Shown piece after piece: positions 9,421 to 20,569 of a DNA stretch of 51,983 nucleotides. The DNA comes from Branchiostoma floridae (lineage: Eukaryota; Chordata; Leptocardii; Amphioxiformes; Branchiostomatidae). Where the stretch lies: NCBI RefSeq assembly GCF_000003815.2, contig NC_049990.1:988830-1040812 (forward strand). The letters run 5' to 3'. The translations under genes were made by a program, and so were the position numbers. The first letter of the stretch is position 1. Every line of letters begins with the position of its first letter. The notes under the pieces are model-generated. The model was not told where the DNA came from. It saw only the letters and a program-made list of their open reading frames with translations, and made no database searches.

Positions 9421-10310
9421 CGCGCTCCTTGCCAGACCGAACCAGAAGAATAAGCGTATTGATTTTCGAGTTTTCCAAAGCGGCGCCCCAATTTGTCAGC
9501 TTTATCTATTGTTCTGCTGGGACGCCGCATTGGGAGAAATCGATCGTATTTCATCCAGTCTCCTTATACATACAAGTGGTGTTGTATTCATACGATGATA
9601 TCTTTCATATCGCATCTTCTGCGCACCTCACATAATGATCCCCTATTTGCGTTTTTCTCTCATGTCGAAAAAGTAGACAATTTGCTTCTGCAAACGTTTC
9701 GTACTGATATTGGTATATGTGTATATATACGTATCTGTGTAGCTATGTGACTATCTACACATATCTACCACATATCTACTATATCTTTATATCTATTCTA
9801 TCTGTCCGTCCAGCCATCATCCACCCGTCGTCTGTACTGTCTATCTATCATCTACCTATCTTGGATCTTCAAAAAGTGGATAGATTTACAAACTAAGTAT
9901 TAGGCCAGTCACTAGCGGTATACATGTGAAACGCAATTGAATGCGGATCGGAAACGGATTGCCCGTGGGCATCGTGGACACAAAATGTAAACCGTTTGCA
10001 TGCGGATCATGATCGGATGTACGCACATGCGGATGCATCCGCATTCATTTTTGCATCATGAACGGGGCCTTAGCATACTCCACAAACCAGTATCTCTACT
10101 GCGCCGTAATTCCCCCACCCCCTCCACACCAAAAACCAGTTTGCAATACAATATTCCTTAGTGCACTTCATCCATTCCCCCATCTCGACTGAACCGTCCC
10201 TAACTCCAACCACCCCCTCCACACCTCTAACGACACGTCCCCGGGTATCACCGTTTTCTCGCTGTTTATTGTTGCCGCCGGCCTTTTGATAACAGAAACT
10301 GTTTTACAAG
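9421..10310. other. Intergenic; TATC-rich tract and possible MITE remnant
   Basis: 9720-9860 is rich in TATCTA repeats. 9901-10072 begins TTAGGCC and ends GGGGCCTTAG with ATGCGGAT repeats inside, which resembles a decayed DNA-transposon remnant; no TSD is identifiable. The rest is unrecognised. Confidence 0.35.
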
Positions 10311-10645
10311 GAAATTACAACGATACAAGTCATCACCCTCACACGGGCCATCAACATCCCGTCGCCATGGTAACGGAGCACGCAGAGGACCGTATCGGAT
10401 ATGTTACTGGAATGTTACATCTGCATATGTTTCCTCCAGCTTTTTGATAGCAGAAGCTGTTTTACAAGGAAATTACACCGATTGAAGTCATCACCTCCAC
10501 GGGGCCATATCAACATCCCGTCGCCATGGTAACGGAACACGCAGAGAACTCATCACCCTGACACGGGCCATCAAAATCCCGTCACCATGGCAACGGAACA
10601 CGCAGAGGACCGTATCGGATAACATGTTCCTGCTGCATATGTTAC
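10311..10645. repeat. Three-copy local repeat carrying RFX-type X-box palindromes
   Basis: Units near 10311-10430, 10440-10545 and 10548-10640 share CATCACCCT, ACGGGCCATCAA.ATCCCGTC and ACGCAGAG.AC. Each contains the palindromic word GTCGCCATGGTAAC or GTCACCATGGCAAC (10361-10374, 10520-10533, 10581-10594), a close match to the RFX X-box. Confidence 0.75.
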
Positions 10646-11165
10646 CGGGGTATTGGATAAGCGCGTTTGAGATTTAGAGGAAGTTAGAAATGTGTCGTCG
10701 GTTTCGAAGCACGAAAGGTGGCGACATCTGGGACCAACACCTGGTGAACAACATGCCACACACAAATTTTGAATTCTTTAAAGGGCAGTCTACACGTATG
10801 CAATAGTGGCTGCGCTTCCTTTCAAAACATGAACAGCCAGTATTGCGCTAATGTTTCAAATCTACGCACGCCAATGCCTCATGTCTACAAGCCTTTGAAA
10901 CACTTTGTTCTCGTATCTGCATTTTATCTTATTCATTTTCAAGTACAAATAAGACCTCTGCTATGTTGATCCGATGCGATGTGATGTTATCAATTTACAG
11001 TTTTGACATTTGTACATTTACAACTTTTTTTCTGTTTTCATTTGGTTTATTCTCCTTGCTAACACTAAACCCTTCGACTACAAAGATGAAAAAAATGGTA
11101 CTGTTTCGTCTGGGCTAAACCAGGGCTGCCCCCAGTACATATCTCTCTTTTCTTGGACGGACGGA
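10646..11165. other. Intergenic, no gene seen
   Basis: AT-rich sequence. Open frames here are short, lack domains and are not conserved in pattern. Nothing recognised. Confidence 0.4.
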
Positions 11166-11980
11166 AATTTACTTGATGGAATGGACAAAAATTTTACCCA
11201 GTCTTTCCTATTCATTCCCATTCCGTATTCCTTCTTACAAGAAATGTCATCTGGTCAAAGCCTTAAAACCTATCACATTCATCATTCAAGTACAATCCAA
11301 TTTCTGGATAAAAAACGAGATATACTTCGAGACGTTTCGAGTGACAGCCATGATTTTCATACATTGCGTTTGTCACAGACTTCTTGAAAATCTTATGACA
11401 TCAAAATCGTACGACGATCGCACGACTAGTACTTATGTGATGGCCCCCCTAAGTGTTATCAATCCTTATTCTCTTTCCTTCTTACACGAAATGTCATCTG
11501 GTCAAAGCGTTGAAAGCTCATGCATGCATTACGAACCTATCCCCCGATGCAGGTGTAGGCATGAGTTGAGAGATCTGTATCGTGGTTAATGAGGCACAAA
11601 GGTCGCGACCGGACATCACAACATCGCGTGAGTGAGTGAGTGAGTGAGTGAGTGAGTGAGTGAGTGAGTGAGTGAGTGAGTGAGTGAGTGAGTGAGTGAG
11701 TGAGTGACCTGAAGTGGGTAACTCTAGTACCTATGGAGCGGTTCAAAGAAAATGTAAGATGACCTCAGGGATGGATCGAGGGAGAGACAAAATTACAAAG
11801 AGTTACAACAAATGTCATCAGCTGGAGATGAAAGCTCGTGCATTTATTCCCAAGCTTTCCAAACCTATCCTCCCCATGCAGGTCTAACCGTCTAAGTGAA
11901 GACGGGGGTTGGCAGATCTGTATCGTGGTTACTGAGGCGCAAAAGGTCGGGGCAGGACCGGTCCAACACCACGGCTCATT
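11166..11980. repeat. About 325-bp tandem repeat, three diverged units
   Basis: Units near 11166, 11480 and 11800 share AAATGTCATCTGGTCAAAG-type words, then AAAGCTC.TGCAT, AACCTATCC.CC.ATGCAGGT, and AGATCTGTATCGTGGTTA.TGAGGC. The overlapping frames at 11010-11589 run through this repeat in two phases and are not coding. Confidence 0.7.
11628..11706. repeat. (GAGT)n microsatellite
   Basis: About 19 uninterrupted GAGT/TGAG units. They create a spurious Leu/Thr/His/Ser repeat frame on the minus strand. Confidence 0.98.
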
Positions 11981-12099
11981 GCCCTTCAGGTCTACCTGAC
12001 ACCGGGAAATATCACTTAGGCTGGACTAGCGCAGTGTTGGGGTTGACATCAATAGTGTCTTTGAATTTATGGACTGTTGTCTAAAACGTCCGACGGGTT

Positions 12100-12935
12100 T
12101 TTGATTTTGCCAGGCTTTCTTTTCTGTTCGCCAAAAAAATTAAACCTGTCCCCACAAAAAAAATGACAAAATAGAAAGCCCGACCAAAAACAAACTGAAA
12201 CGACGACAAAAACAGTCTGAGTTTAACTTTCGCATGGAAAGTACTACCCCTTAGTCACGCTTACATCAATCCAAATATCAGCGTTATCTTCCAGCCAGCC
12301 GTCCGGCCGTGCACGTATAAAACTCCGCTTAAGGGTAATTCTGCGCGCTTTACCCTGCACCTACCAGAAACAAATAGAAAGTCCCACGAAGAAAAACAAA
12401 CTGAAAAGACGACAGAACCAGCCTCAGTTTAACTTTCAATTGGAAAGCACTACCCCCTATCAACCACACTCCCTTCAGTCCGAATAACAGTCGGAGCCTG
12501 ACTTTCGCTTAGATAGTACCCCCCCCCCCCTGCCTCGCCACCCCCCTTCAGTCCGAATATCAGTCGGAGCCTTACTTTCGCTTGGAAAGTACACCACCCC
12601 CTCCAAAGTACACCCCTCGTCCCTTAGCCACGTTTCCATCATTCCAAATATCAGCGGTATCTTCCAGCCAGTCGCCCGGCCGTGCACGTAAAAATCCCCG
12701 CTTGAGGGTAATTCTGCACGCATTACCCTGTCCCAGCCAGAAAAAAATAGAAAGACCTACGAAGAAAAACAAAACTGAAAAGACGACAAAAAACAGCCTG
12801 AGTTTAACTCTCGCTTAAAAAGTACCCCCCCCTCCAAAGTACCCCCCCCCCCATCGCCTCCCTCTTCAGTCCGAATATCAGTCGGAGGCTGACTTTCGCT
12901 TGGAAGGTAACCCCCCCCCCCTCTAAAGCCACCCC
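12100..12935. repeat. Array of MITE right-end segments with poly-C spacers
   Basis: At least six copies of a segment ending like the TIR of the TACTCTCC MITE family, each reading (C)AGTCGGAGCCTGACTTTCGCTTGGAAAGTA or close (ends near 12240, 12450, 12520, 12590, 12825 and 12910). Each is followed by runs of C. Internal words AAAATAGAAAGCCCGA and AAACGACGACAAAAA also match that family. Interleaved are copies of CCAAATATCAGCG.TATCTTCCAGCCAG...CCGTGCACGTA (12270-12360, 12640-12730, 12950-13040). The short frames here are repeat-driven. Confidence 0.7.
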
Positions 12936-13084
12936 CCATCCCTTAAGCCATGTTTCCATCATTCCGAGTATCAGTCAAATCTTCCGGCAGGTTGTGCACG
13001 TATAAAGCCCCGCTTAAGGCCAATTCTGCGCGCTTTACCCGACACCATCTGTACTTGAGTCCGCACAGACTGAGCCGGCAGCCG

Positions 13085-13910
13085 GCGGGCTCGGGATTGG
13101 ACACAAGATCTGATACGGAAACTCTTCTTACCATAGAAACATCATAGAAATCCACCTTTAACAGCAGCGGTGCTGAGCGAAAGTGGGCTGTGTGTATGCC
13201 TTTATCCGCGGGGTAACTTGACACCGGTATTTAGGGCTATCAGAATTGGACACAAGCCGGCAGAAGATCTGATACAGGAACTCTTATTACCGGAGAAATC
13301 CGTACCGAATAGCTGCGGTATTGAGTAAAAGTGGGCTGTATGTAAACCTTTATCCGCTGGGTAACCTATATCCGTTGTTTTTGAACTGGTATTTAGGAAT
13401 ATCAATATTGGATACAAGCCGACAAAAGATCTAAAAGAGTAACTCTTACCGCAAAAACCTAATTATATCATCCGTATCGAGCGAAAGTGTAACGCTTGTA
13501 TACGTATACCTGTATCCACCGGGTAACTTATAGCCGTTGTTTTTTCAAACACCGATATTTAGGGATATCAGGATTGGACAGAAGCCGGCAGAAGATCTGA
13601 TACAGGAACTCATATTACCATAGAAACATCATAGAGAAATCCGCCTTTAACAGCAGCGGTACTGGGCGAAAGTGGGCTGTATGTTTACCTTTATCTGAGG
13701 GGTAACCTAACACCGGTATTTATGGATATCAGAATTGGACACAAGCCGCAGAAGATCTGATACAGAAACTCTTATTACCGGAGAAATCTGTACCGGATAG
13801 CCACAGTATCGGGTGAAAGTGAGTTGTTTGTGTAAAGATCCTAAACCTTTATCCGTGGGGTAACTTATAGCCGTTGTTTTTTAAACACTGGTATTTAGGG
13901 ATATCGATTC
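13085..13910. repeat. Local satellite, five units of about 150-165 bp
   Basis: The word GGACACAAG(CCGGC)AGAAGATCTGATAC recurs near 13098, 13248, 13411 (diverged), 13575 and 13737. Between these are CCGGAGAAATCCGTACC, GCGAAAGTGGGCTGT, CTTTATCCG.GGGGTAAC and CGGTATTTAGGGATATC. Higher-order alternation is visible: units with CATAGAAACATCATAGA.AAATCC alternate with those lacking it. Confidence 0.82.
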
Positions 13911-14004
13911 AAAAGACGGTGGTTTCTAGCGAATACCAGGGCAATTCTCCACGCTCTTTTGGATGAAAAGTACAAGTAGACCACGTCATTAACGTCCTAA
14001 TACC

Positions 14005-14185
14005 CCCCTCACATTAGGCGAAAATCGATCGGACGACGAGTCTGCGAGCTCTAAATTACGAGGAGGCATGACCATGATGCCGACGAAGAAATGGCAGAGT
14101 TCCCCCTTCCCGTCAGGGTCATGCCTCCTCGTCATTTAGAGCTCGCAGACTCGTCGTCCGATCGATTTACGCCTAATGTGAGGGG
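14005..14185. mobile_element. Hairpin MITE, about 68-bp arms
   Basis: Left arm 14005-14072 and right arm 14117-14185 are near-perfect reverse complements, starting CCCCTCACATTAGGCG and ending CGCCTAATGTGAGGGG, with a 44-bp loop. Only two or three mismatches separate the arms. No clear TSD and no second copy in the window. Confidence 0.85.
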
Positions 14186-15230
14186 AGTTCAACGCATGCC
14201 GCGTTAGCTATATACAATATCCGTGATTCAAACTCCCAAACTCTTGGTCCAGTAACAGGGTCACTAACCACTGAAGTACACAACTATAGTACCTAAAGTA
14301 GCCTTTTCCGTCACGACATTTCTTTAACACAGAAAGCTGCGATCTTCCCTCCCAACATCTGCTTGGAGATCGCCGCCTGACCAATAGGAAGCGTCCCAGC
14401 TGGCCAGGTGAAAGCAACAGCTTGTTATGAGAGTTAAAAAATGGGAAAATCTTTCAACAAAGGGATTAAAGTTGCAAAACCGTTCGGCACTTCAGCTCTG
14501 AGCAAACCCTACTGGAGAAAATAACATAATCTCCGCAATACAAAAAGAAATCCCTTACTTTCTTTCTGAACAGATCTTCCTATCACCAAGCAGACGTAAG
14601 CAGCTGTAAATTGTTCTTTCTGCTTTAACTTGAGCGTCTTGCTAGTGGCCCGATTGCGAATCCAGTATGCAAAGGTTCCACTAGAACAGTTCAGGTCACA
14701 TCGTACGCGTTCGCGAAGACAAAAAGAAAGATCTGTTACTGAGTACTTTGATCAATGAAGCCAAAGTAGCGCTTCCCAAAATAAATGCTCCTTAGAGCTA
14801 GTTAAGATAGAAGTAAGATAACATAATGGCTCGGACAATGATCATCCTAACATGCTGTATATTCTTATCACTTCCTGACAGACAGTTTGCTACATCAAGA
14901 CAACAAGGAGCTAACATAATCGCTAGGTCGATCAGTGTTATTATGACTATCATTATCATTACTATGTAGGTCCGGCTCAGAGTTTTACGCGTGGCTGGAG
15001 GCTTTTGTCCATTTCTTGAAAGCTGTGTACGTTTTTTTTTATTTAAAAGCTGTTTGCTTTTGGTGGTTTAAGCTCCCCGCCTTTTGGGAAAGTTAGCAGT
15101 TCACATTAGCTTCCTTTATTACACACACCAACATTAAGACACGGACTTCCCTAATCACCAAACGCATTTTTTTACGCAGATGCACAATATGCATCTCAAA
15201 GGCATCTCAATCGTTTTGTGCTAGTTTTTA
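14186..15230. other. Intergenic, no gene seen
   Basis: Unremarkable sequence. Frames here have no domains. A TTATTATGACTATCATTATC-like AT tract lies near 14940. No repeat match found. Confidence 0.45.
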
Positions 15231-16870
15231 GGTGGGTTCATACGTGCGTATATACTCAACTCCGTATGAGGTCCTTATGGAATAAGACTTTCACCATTGT
15301 GTCGTAAGTTTGTATGTGGTCCGACCTGCGTATGAAAAATGTCAACACGGACCTCCTACAGACTTGATATGCAACCTGCGGAGACTGGTAGATGCTAAGA
15401 CCTTGGAGAATGCATTTTGTACCTGTCCGCCTCCTCAGCCCGTTATCAGCGCGCGTACGTCATGACGTCAGAATGTTTGTACATACTCCGCCATCAACAC
15501 CCAGAACTTATAGTAGAAATTAGTAAAATGTAGACATCTAATATGCCTTAGGCGTTAGATGACCGAGGAGGATGTTGTGCAACGTCGACCAAGCTAACTC
15601 CTCTGGCATGTTACCTGGCTATATGTGTCCAATTTCTACTGTTTTTCCAGCGACCCGTGGAGCTGGCATGTTACCTGGCTATACTTGTCCAATTTCATCA
15701 TATTTCCGGCAACCAGTGGTAGAAGCTACGACCTTTACCTGTCCGCCTCCTCAGAACGTTATCAGCGCACGTCATGACGACAGAGTGTTTGTACATACTC
15801 GGCCATCAACACCCGGAACTTATAGTAGAAATTGGTCAAATATTGACACATAATATACCATAGGCGTTAGCTGACCGAGGAGTATAGTTTGCGACCCAGC
15901 TAACTCGTCTGGCATGGTACCTGGCAAACTGTGTCCATTTTTACTGTAGTGTGTCCTGCAACCTGTGGAGCCTGGTGGAGGCTTAGACTTCCATATGGAC
16001 CTTATACGGACTTGAATCTACACTGACGTGTACACCCGGCTTTAGATGTCGTAAGTTCGTATGAGGTGCGTGCTGTGCGTACGACTTCGTATGAAAAGTG
16101 TCTACAGCCTACAGTCTTTACTCGTGCGACTGCGCCCTTAGCTGTCCGCCTCCTCAGAACGTTATCAGTGCACGTCCTGACGTCAGAGTGTTTATACATA
16201 CTCCGCCATCAACGCCCGGAACTTATAGTAGAAATTACTAGTAGTCAAATGTAGACATCTAATATGCCTTAGGCGTTAGCTGGCTGAGGAGGATGCTGTG
16301 CAACCCACCTAACTCGTCTGGCATGTCGCTTGGCTATACTTGTCTAATTTCTACTCATTTTCTAGCGACCTGTGGAGCCTGGCATGTTACCTGGCTATAC
16401 TTGTCAAATTTCATCATATTTCCGGCAACCTGTGTAAACTGTAGGCTATAAGACCTTTAAGGTGAGGTCACACCTGCGTATATATCTAAGTCCGTATGAG
16501 GCGCGCATAGGAGTATTTGCCTCCACCAGGCCCCACAGGTCGTTGTAAAAATAATGGAAATTGGACAAACGTAAACAGGTAACATGTCAGATGAGTTAGC
16601 TAGGTCGCTAATCATACTTCTTGGTCAGCTAACTCATCTGGCATGTTATATTTGTCCAATTTGTACTATTTTCCCCGCGACTTGTGGAGCCTGGTAGAGA
16701 CTAAGAGCTTCATACGCACCTCAAACGGACTTGAAACTATACGCATGTGTGAACCCACCTTAAGACCTTTACCTGTCCGCCTCCTCAGTACGTTATCAGC
16801 GCACGTCATGACGTCAGAGTTTGTACAAACTCGGCCATCAACACCCGGACCTACCTTCCCGCCACGTCAC
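15231..16870. repeat. Cluster of palindromic MITE copies amplified as about 350-bp tandem units
   Basis: Repeated block ACCTGTCCGCCTCCTCAG...GTTATCAGCGCACGTC...GACGTCAGAGTGTTTGTACA, then ACACCCGGAACTTATAG, then arms of the CTACCAGGCTCC / GTCCAATTTCTACT family with AACATGCCAGA.GAGTTAGCTGG. Copies start near 15413, 15732, 16130 and 16772. Terminal motifs GGTGGGTTCA.AC..GCGTATAT and AGTCCGTATGAGG recur at 15231, 15980 and 16461. Three copies of the block carry TGACGTCA (15463, 16178, 16809). Confidence 0.75.
16461..16759. mobile_element. Complete palindromic MITE flanked by TTAA
   Basis: 299-bp element. The left end GGTGAGGTCACACCTGCGTA is the imperfect reverse complement of the right end TACGCATGTGTGAACCCACC. 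The inner arms contain CTCCACCAGGCCCCACAGG, TTGGACAAACGTAAAC and ACATG.CAGATGAGTTAGCT. TTAA is present at both ends (16457-16460 and 16760-16763), as for TTAA-targeting (piggyBac-type) elements. Another copy at 36151 lacks a clear TTAA, so the TSD assignment is provisional. Confidence 0.7.
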
Positions 16871-17200
16871 CAGGCGCTGTGAGCTCTCCGCCAGAAAAGT
16901 TAAATATTTGTGCAGCTTTTTACCCCTCAGCTCTCAGCTGTAGCCTCGGTACACAGGCTCTGGGATGAGGCTGGTAGAAAAAAATGTCACCGTTTTTGTT
17001 GATTGCCCTCGCTAAAGTGGCCTTGCTTTGGTGGCAATTGGTTAGTTAGTTTGTTTCCTTGTTTGTTAAGATAAAACGAGGGTCAAAAACGCATCATATG
17101 TATCAGTGGAGGAAATACTAGAATTAAAAAACTTTACTTCTTACTCAAAGTACCTCCGAATGCCAAACTATGAAGCTGTTTTCTTCCTATATGCCATCTT
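16871..17200. other. Intergenic, no gene seen
   Basis: Nothing recognised. Confidence 0.4.
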
Positions 17201-17214
17201 CTAGCAAAATGATT

Positions 17215-17460
17215 TCTACCATCAACTTGTTCTTTATAAGTAACGCTGCCTGGGAGTCTGTGTAATTGCCACATTTGCTAATAAATAAGTGAATAAATAT
17301 CTTGTTCTTGCGCTTTTTAAAAATAGCGAATAAAACTTGAGTGCGTGAGTGTCGCTGCCTGGGAGTCTGTGTAATTGTCACATTTGCTAATAAATAAATA
17401 AATAGATATCTTGTTCTTGTATGTGCTGTTCAAAAATAGCAAATATAACTTGAGTGCAGT
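17215..17460. repeat. About 110-bp tandem duplication
   Basis: Two units share GCTGCCTGGGAGTCTGTG, TAATTG.CACATTTGCTAA, TAAATA.ATATCTTGTTCTTG and AAAAATAGC.AATA.AACTTGAGTGC. The (TAAA)n segment resembles a LINE tail. 17461-17800 shows nothing recognisable. Confidence 0.8.
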
Positions 17461-17800
17461 GCCACTTTGTCCTAGTCTTTGTCTAAATGCACATTTAAAA
17501 AAAAAAAACTCGTCAGAAAACGGCTGCGGCGATATCTAAGCACCCTCATACAGAGGCCTTCTACCAAGACTACCCGTCTTACATTACGGACGTGGTGAAA
17601 GTTGTGTAGTACTTAAGCACACACCTAAGCGGCAGGTCGGCTGGAGTGGTACACGGTGGTTACTACTCTCCGGCTGAGAGTAACTCAGTGGATCACTTCC
17701 AATGGCCGTGTACATGTGTTACAAAAGGGTCGCATACTGAACATCACGAAAGTCCATTCAAATATTTCTCAATTCTTCACATAACAGATTATAATGCACG

Positions 17801-17955
17801 ATAGCCAGGTAATAAGATACGTCAAATACCAGTCACTGAAAAAATTGGATATGATTTTGGAACTAATATCATAATGCAAAAATCATATCCAGTTGCTTGA
17901 GTCACTGCTATTTGGCGTATCATATTATAAATTTCTAACCTTCATCCATATTTCT
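17801..17955. mobile_element. Short palindromic derivative of the 7.2-kb MITE family
   Basis: Arms CCAGGTAATAAGATACG...GGATATGATTTT and AAAATCATATCCAGTTGC...CGTATCATATTAT are reverse complements around a short loop. This is an internally deleted copy of the family at 7199-7525. Confidence 0.75.
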
Positions 17956-18275
17956 TCAGGGTTTTACATCGATCCGACAAACAAACAAACTTGAGCAAAT
18001 AATTTGTCAAAGGAGTAGGTTGTTCAATCATCTTTCTTGGTTGGCAATGTATCGATCTACGACGGGCTACTTAGAAGATTGCTTGTACACATCTTTTAAC
18101 TAATTTTAACCCTATTCTTTCAGCAGTTAAACGCATCTCCTAGACACTACAATAGCGTCACGTATAAAAATGCTGGTGTGTCTTTTACAAGGTCGTCTGC
18201 TGTTGACAGAAAACCCGGTTGTGTACGAGTAAACGTGCTCTAATGGTCTATGTTCGGTGGACCCGATGGAACTAT
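17956..18275. other. Intergenic, no gene seen
   Basis: Nothing recognised. Confidence 0.4.
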
Positions 18276-18277
18276 TC

Positions 18278-18715
18278 ACCGCTAAGTGCCGCGCTTCAGC
18301 AGTTTGTGTACAGATAGCAGCGGACTTTGCACTTCACTGGCTTTACAGCATGGCGCATATGTTAATAGTTTTAATTACACGTTTAGTTGTAGCTTTTTAT
18401 CGTCAGTAAAACTGTAAAAAAACACCAAAAATTTTCCCGTTAAGTGCCACGTTTTGTGTATAGATAACCGCGGACCTTGTACTTCCCGTTGCAGCATGGC
18501 GCATATGTTAATGGTTTTAGTTACACATTTATTTATGTCGATTTTTACCGTCAGTAAAGCTGTAAAAAAAACGCAAAAAAATCTTCGCGTTAAGTGCTAC
18601 GTTTTGTGTACAGATAGCTGTGGACCTTGTACTTCACATTGCAGCATGGCGCATATGTTAATAATTTTAATTACACGTTTGTTTCTCGCTTCTTACCGTC
18701 GGTAAAGCTGTAAAC
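18278..18715. repeat. Local satellite, three units of about 150 bp
   Basis: Each unit has TAAGTGC..CG, TTTTGTGTA.AGATA, GC.GCGGACCTTGTACTTC, CAGCATGGCGCATATGTTAAT, TTACCGTCAGTAAAGCTGTAA and CAAAAA. Starts are near 18281, 18438 and 18588. The open frame at 18454-18705 is repeat-driven. Confidence 0.88.
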
Positions 18716-18739
18716 GAACGCAGAAAAAGCTCAGTACTC

Positions 18740-19510
18740 CCAGTTTATTGCAGTTATCATAAAGGTTGTCCATTTGATCCAAGGAAAGAGAAAAACGCCG
18801 TGAATAGCGTGAAAGCATTCTCTTTAAATACTAGTAGTAATTCATTTTCTACTCCACTGAATACATATCTATACGATATGAAGCCTTAAATGAACACATA
18901 AGAAAACCTTTTTCAAGATCTTTTCAGGTACCATAAAGATTGTCTGTTTGATCCCAGCAAAGAGAAAAACGGCGTGAAAGATTCCTCTGGTTTTTTAAAA
19001 AATACTAGTAGTAATTCAGTTCCTACTCTACTAAATACATATCTATACGCCATGAAGGTGTAAAATAACTAGAAAAATCCTTCAAGACCTTTTAGTTACA
19101 TAGAATTTGTGCATTTGATCCAAGCAAAGAGAAAAACGGCATGAAAGAACCCTCTCTAAATACTAGTAGTAATTCAGTTTCGACTCTACTAAATACATAT
19201 CTATACGCCATGAAGGTGAAAACTAAGGCAGAAAAATCCTTCAAGACTTTTTAGTTACTATAGAATTTGTGCATTTGATCCAAGCAAAGAGAAAAACGGA
19301 ATGAAAGAACCCTCTCTAAATACTAGTAGTAATCCAGTTTCGACTCTACTGAATACATATCTATGCACTATGTTAAGCTGTGAATCAACACAGACAACTC
19401 CCCAAGCCTTGACAGCCAATAAAAGTTCTCCTCTTTTATGTCAACACGGAGTAAAATGGCGTGAAAGAACCCTGTTTAAATAGTAATTTATTTTCTACCC
19501 TGCCGAATAC
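18740..19510. repeat. Local satellite, five units of about 165 bp
   Basis: Repeated words: TTTGATCCAAGCAAAGAGAA, AACGGCATGAAAGAACCCTC, AATACTAGTAGTAATTCAGT, CTACTAAATACATATCTATA and GCCATGAAGGTG. Starts are near 18772, 18950, 19113, 19276 and 19440 (partial). It directly abuts the preceding, unrelated satellite. Confidence 0.88.
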
Positions 19511-20440
19511 AATCCGCCGCCCACTTCAATTCTCTCGTGTTTGTTTATGCATGACTTAATTGCCTTTCACCATAACAAATTAATTCTCTAACTATTATTC
19601 TTTCCTCTTGTATATTATTACATTGAGTACAATACAGAAGATAAATGCAAAATGTAGGACGCTTCGTCTTACAATGCTTCCAGAAAGAAAGCTAAACCCC
19701 AAAAGCTTAGACTGTAGTTTGTATAACAGTTACTATCATAATAGTCCCTTGTTCACGCACATGCCACCATTGTTTCCTTGAAATGTCTGTATACCTTTTC
19801 TGTATACAGTAACATGCTGCAATTTAAGCCCTTGGGCAAGAAGTTGTAAATAAGACCCAAGACAAGGTTCTGAATGGAAACAGGATTTCCCTCAGTGATA
19901 GTCTCTACCAGACTCCCGCCTGGCCGAATAGTAATAGGGGACTATGCCCAAGTTAGGAATAAAAGCCTAGTACTAGTAGGAGTTAACTGGCCTAGGCGTG
20001 AACTGACCGGCCAGCGGATAGCTGGATAGACTATAAAAGACTGACTGAAAATAGTGAAATCCCATGGCAACGTAATTTTTCCTTATTTTCTATTTTGTCC
20101 TCCAGCTGACACGTCTGCTTTGAGCCTACCCAGTGAGACCCCGCTCAGCTGTGCGGTGTGTTATTTACACAGCCTGACCAACGACAATCTACATAACAAT
20201 GTAGCCATGATAAACAGGTAAATATTACCAGCTCGATGCATGGGGAGGGGGGTGGTCTAAAACTCAAAAAATACTACAGTAGTACAGACACAACCCGTCC
20301 ATCTTATCCATACTGACAACTCAAGGGACCATCAGAAACAGTCAATTGAAAGTAGACATATGGCTTTATATATGGACAAGACGATTGACCATTGAATGCT
20401 AAGTGTGTCAGTGAGGAAACAAACTAAGGGTGCGCCAAAG
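19511..20440. other. Intergenic; possible LINE 3' and MITE remnants
   Basis: 19825-19855 (AGCCCTTGGGCAAGAAGTTG, TAAATAAG) looks like a LINE 3' terminus remnant. 19900-19930 has GTCTCTACCAGACTCC, resembling the long-TIR MITE end. No gene seen. Confidence 0.35.
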
Positions 20441-20569
20441 ACTGATCACAACAGGTAAATGATCCTTATGCAGAGGTGGGAGCTAGCTAGTACAGGTTTG
20501 ACTGCTAACAAACAGAAACACACACACATATATATAGCGTGCGGTGTAAGGTTGGTACGCAAAGGTAAG

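Noticed and set aside
11010-11589. Two overlapping frames of 125 and 138 residues
   Set aside because: They run in different phases through the same 325-bp tandem unit, with no protein-like conservation between units.
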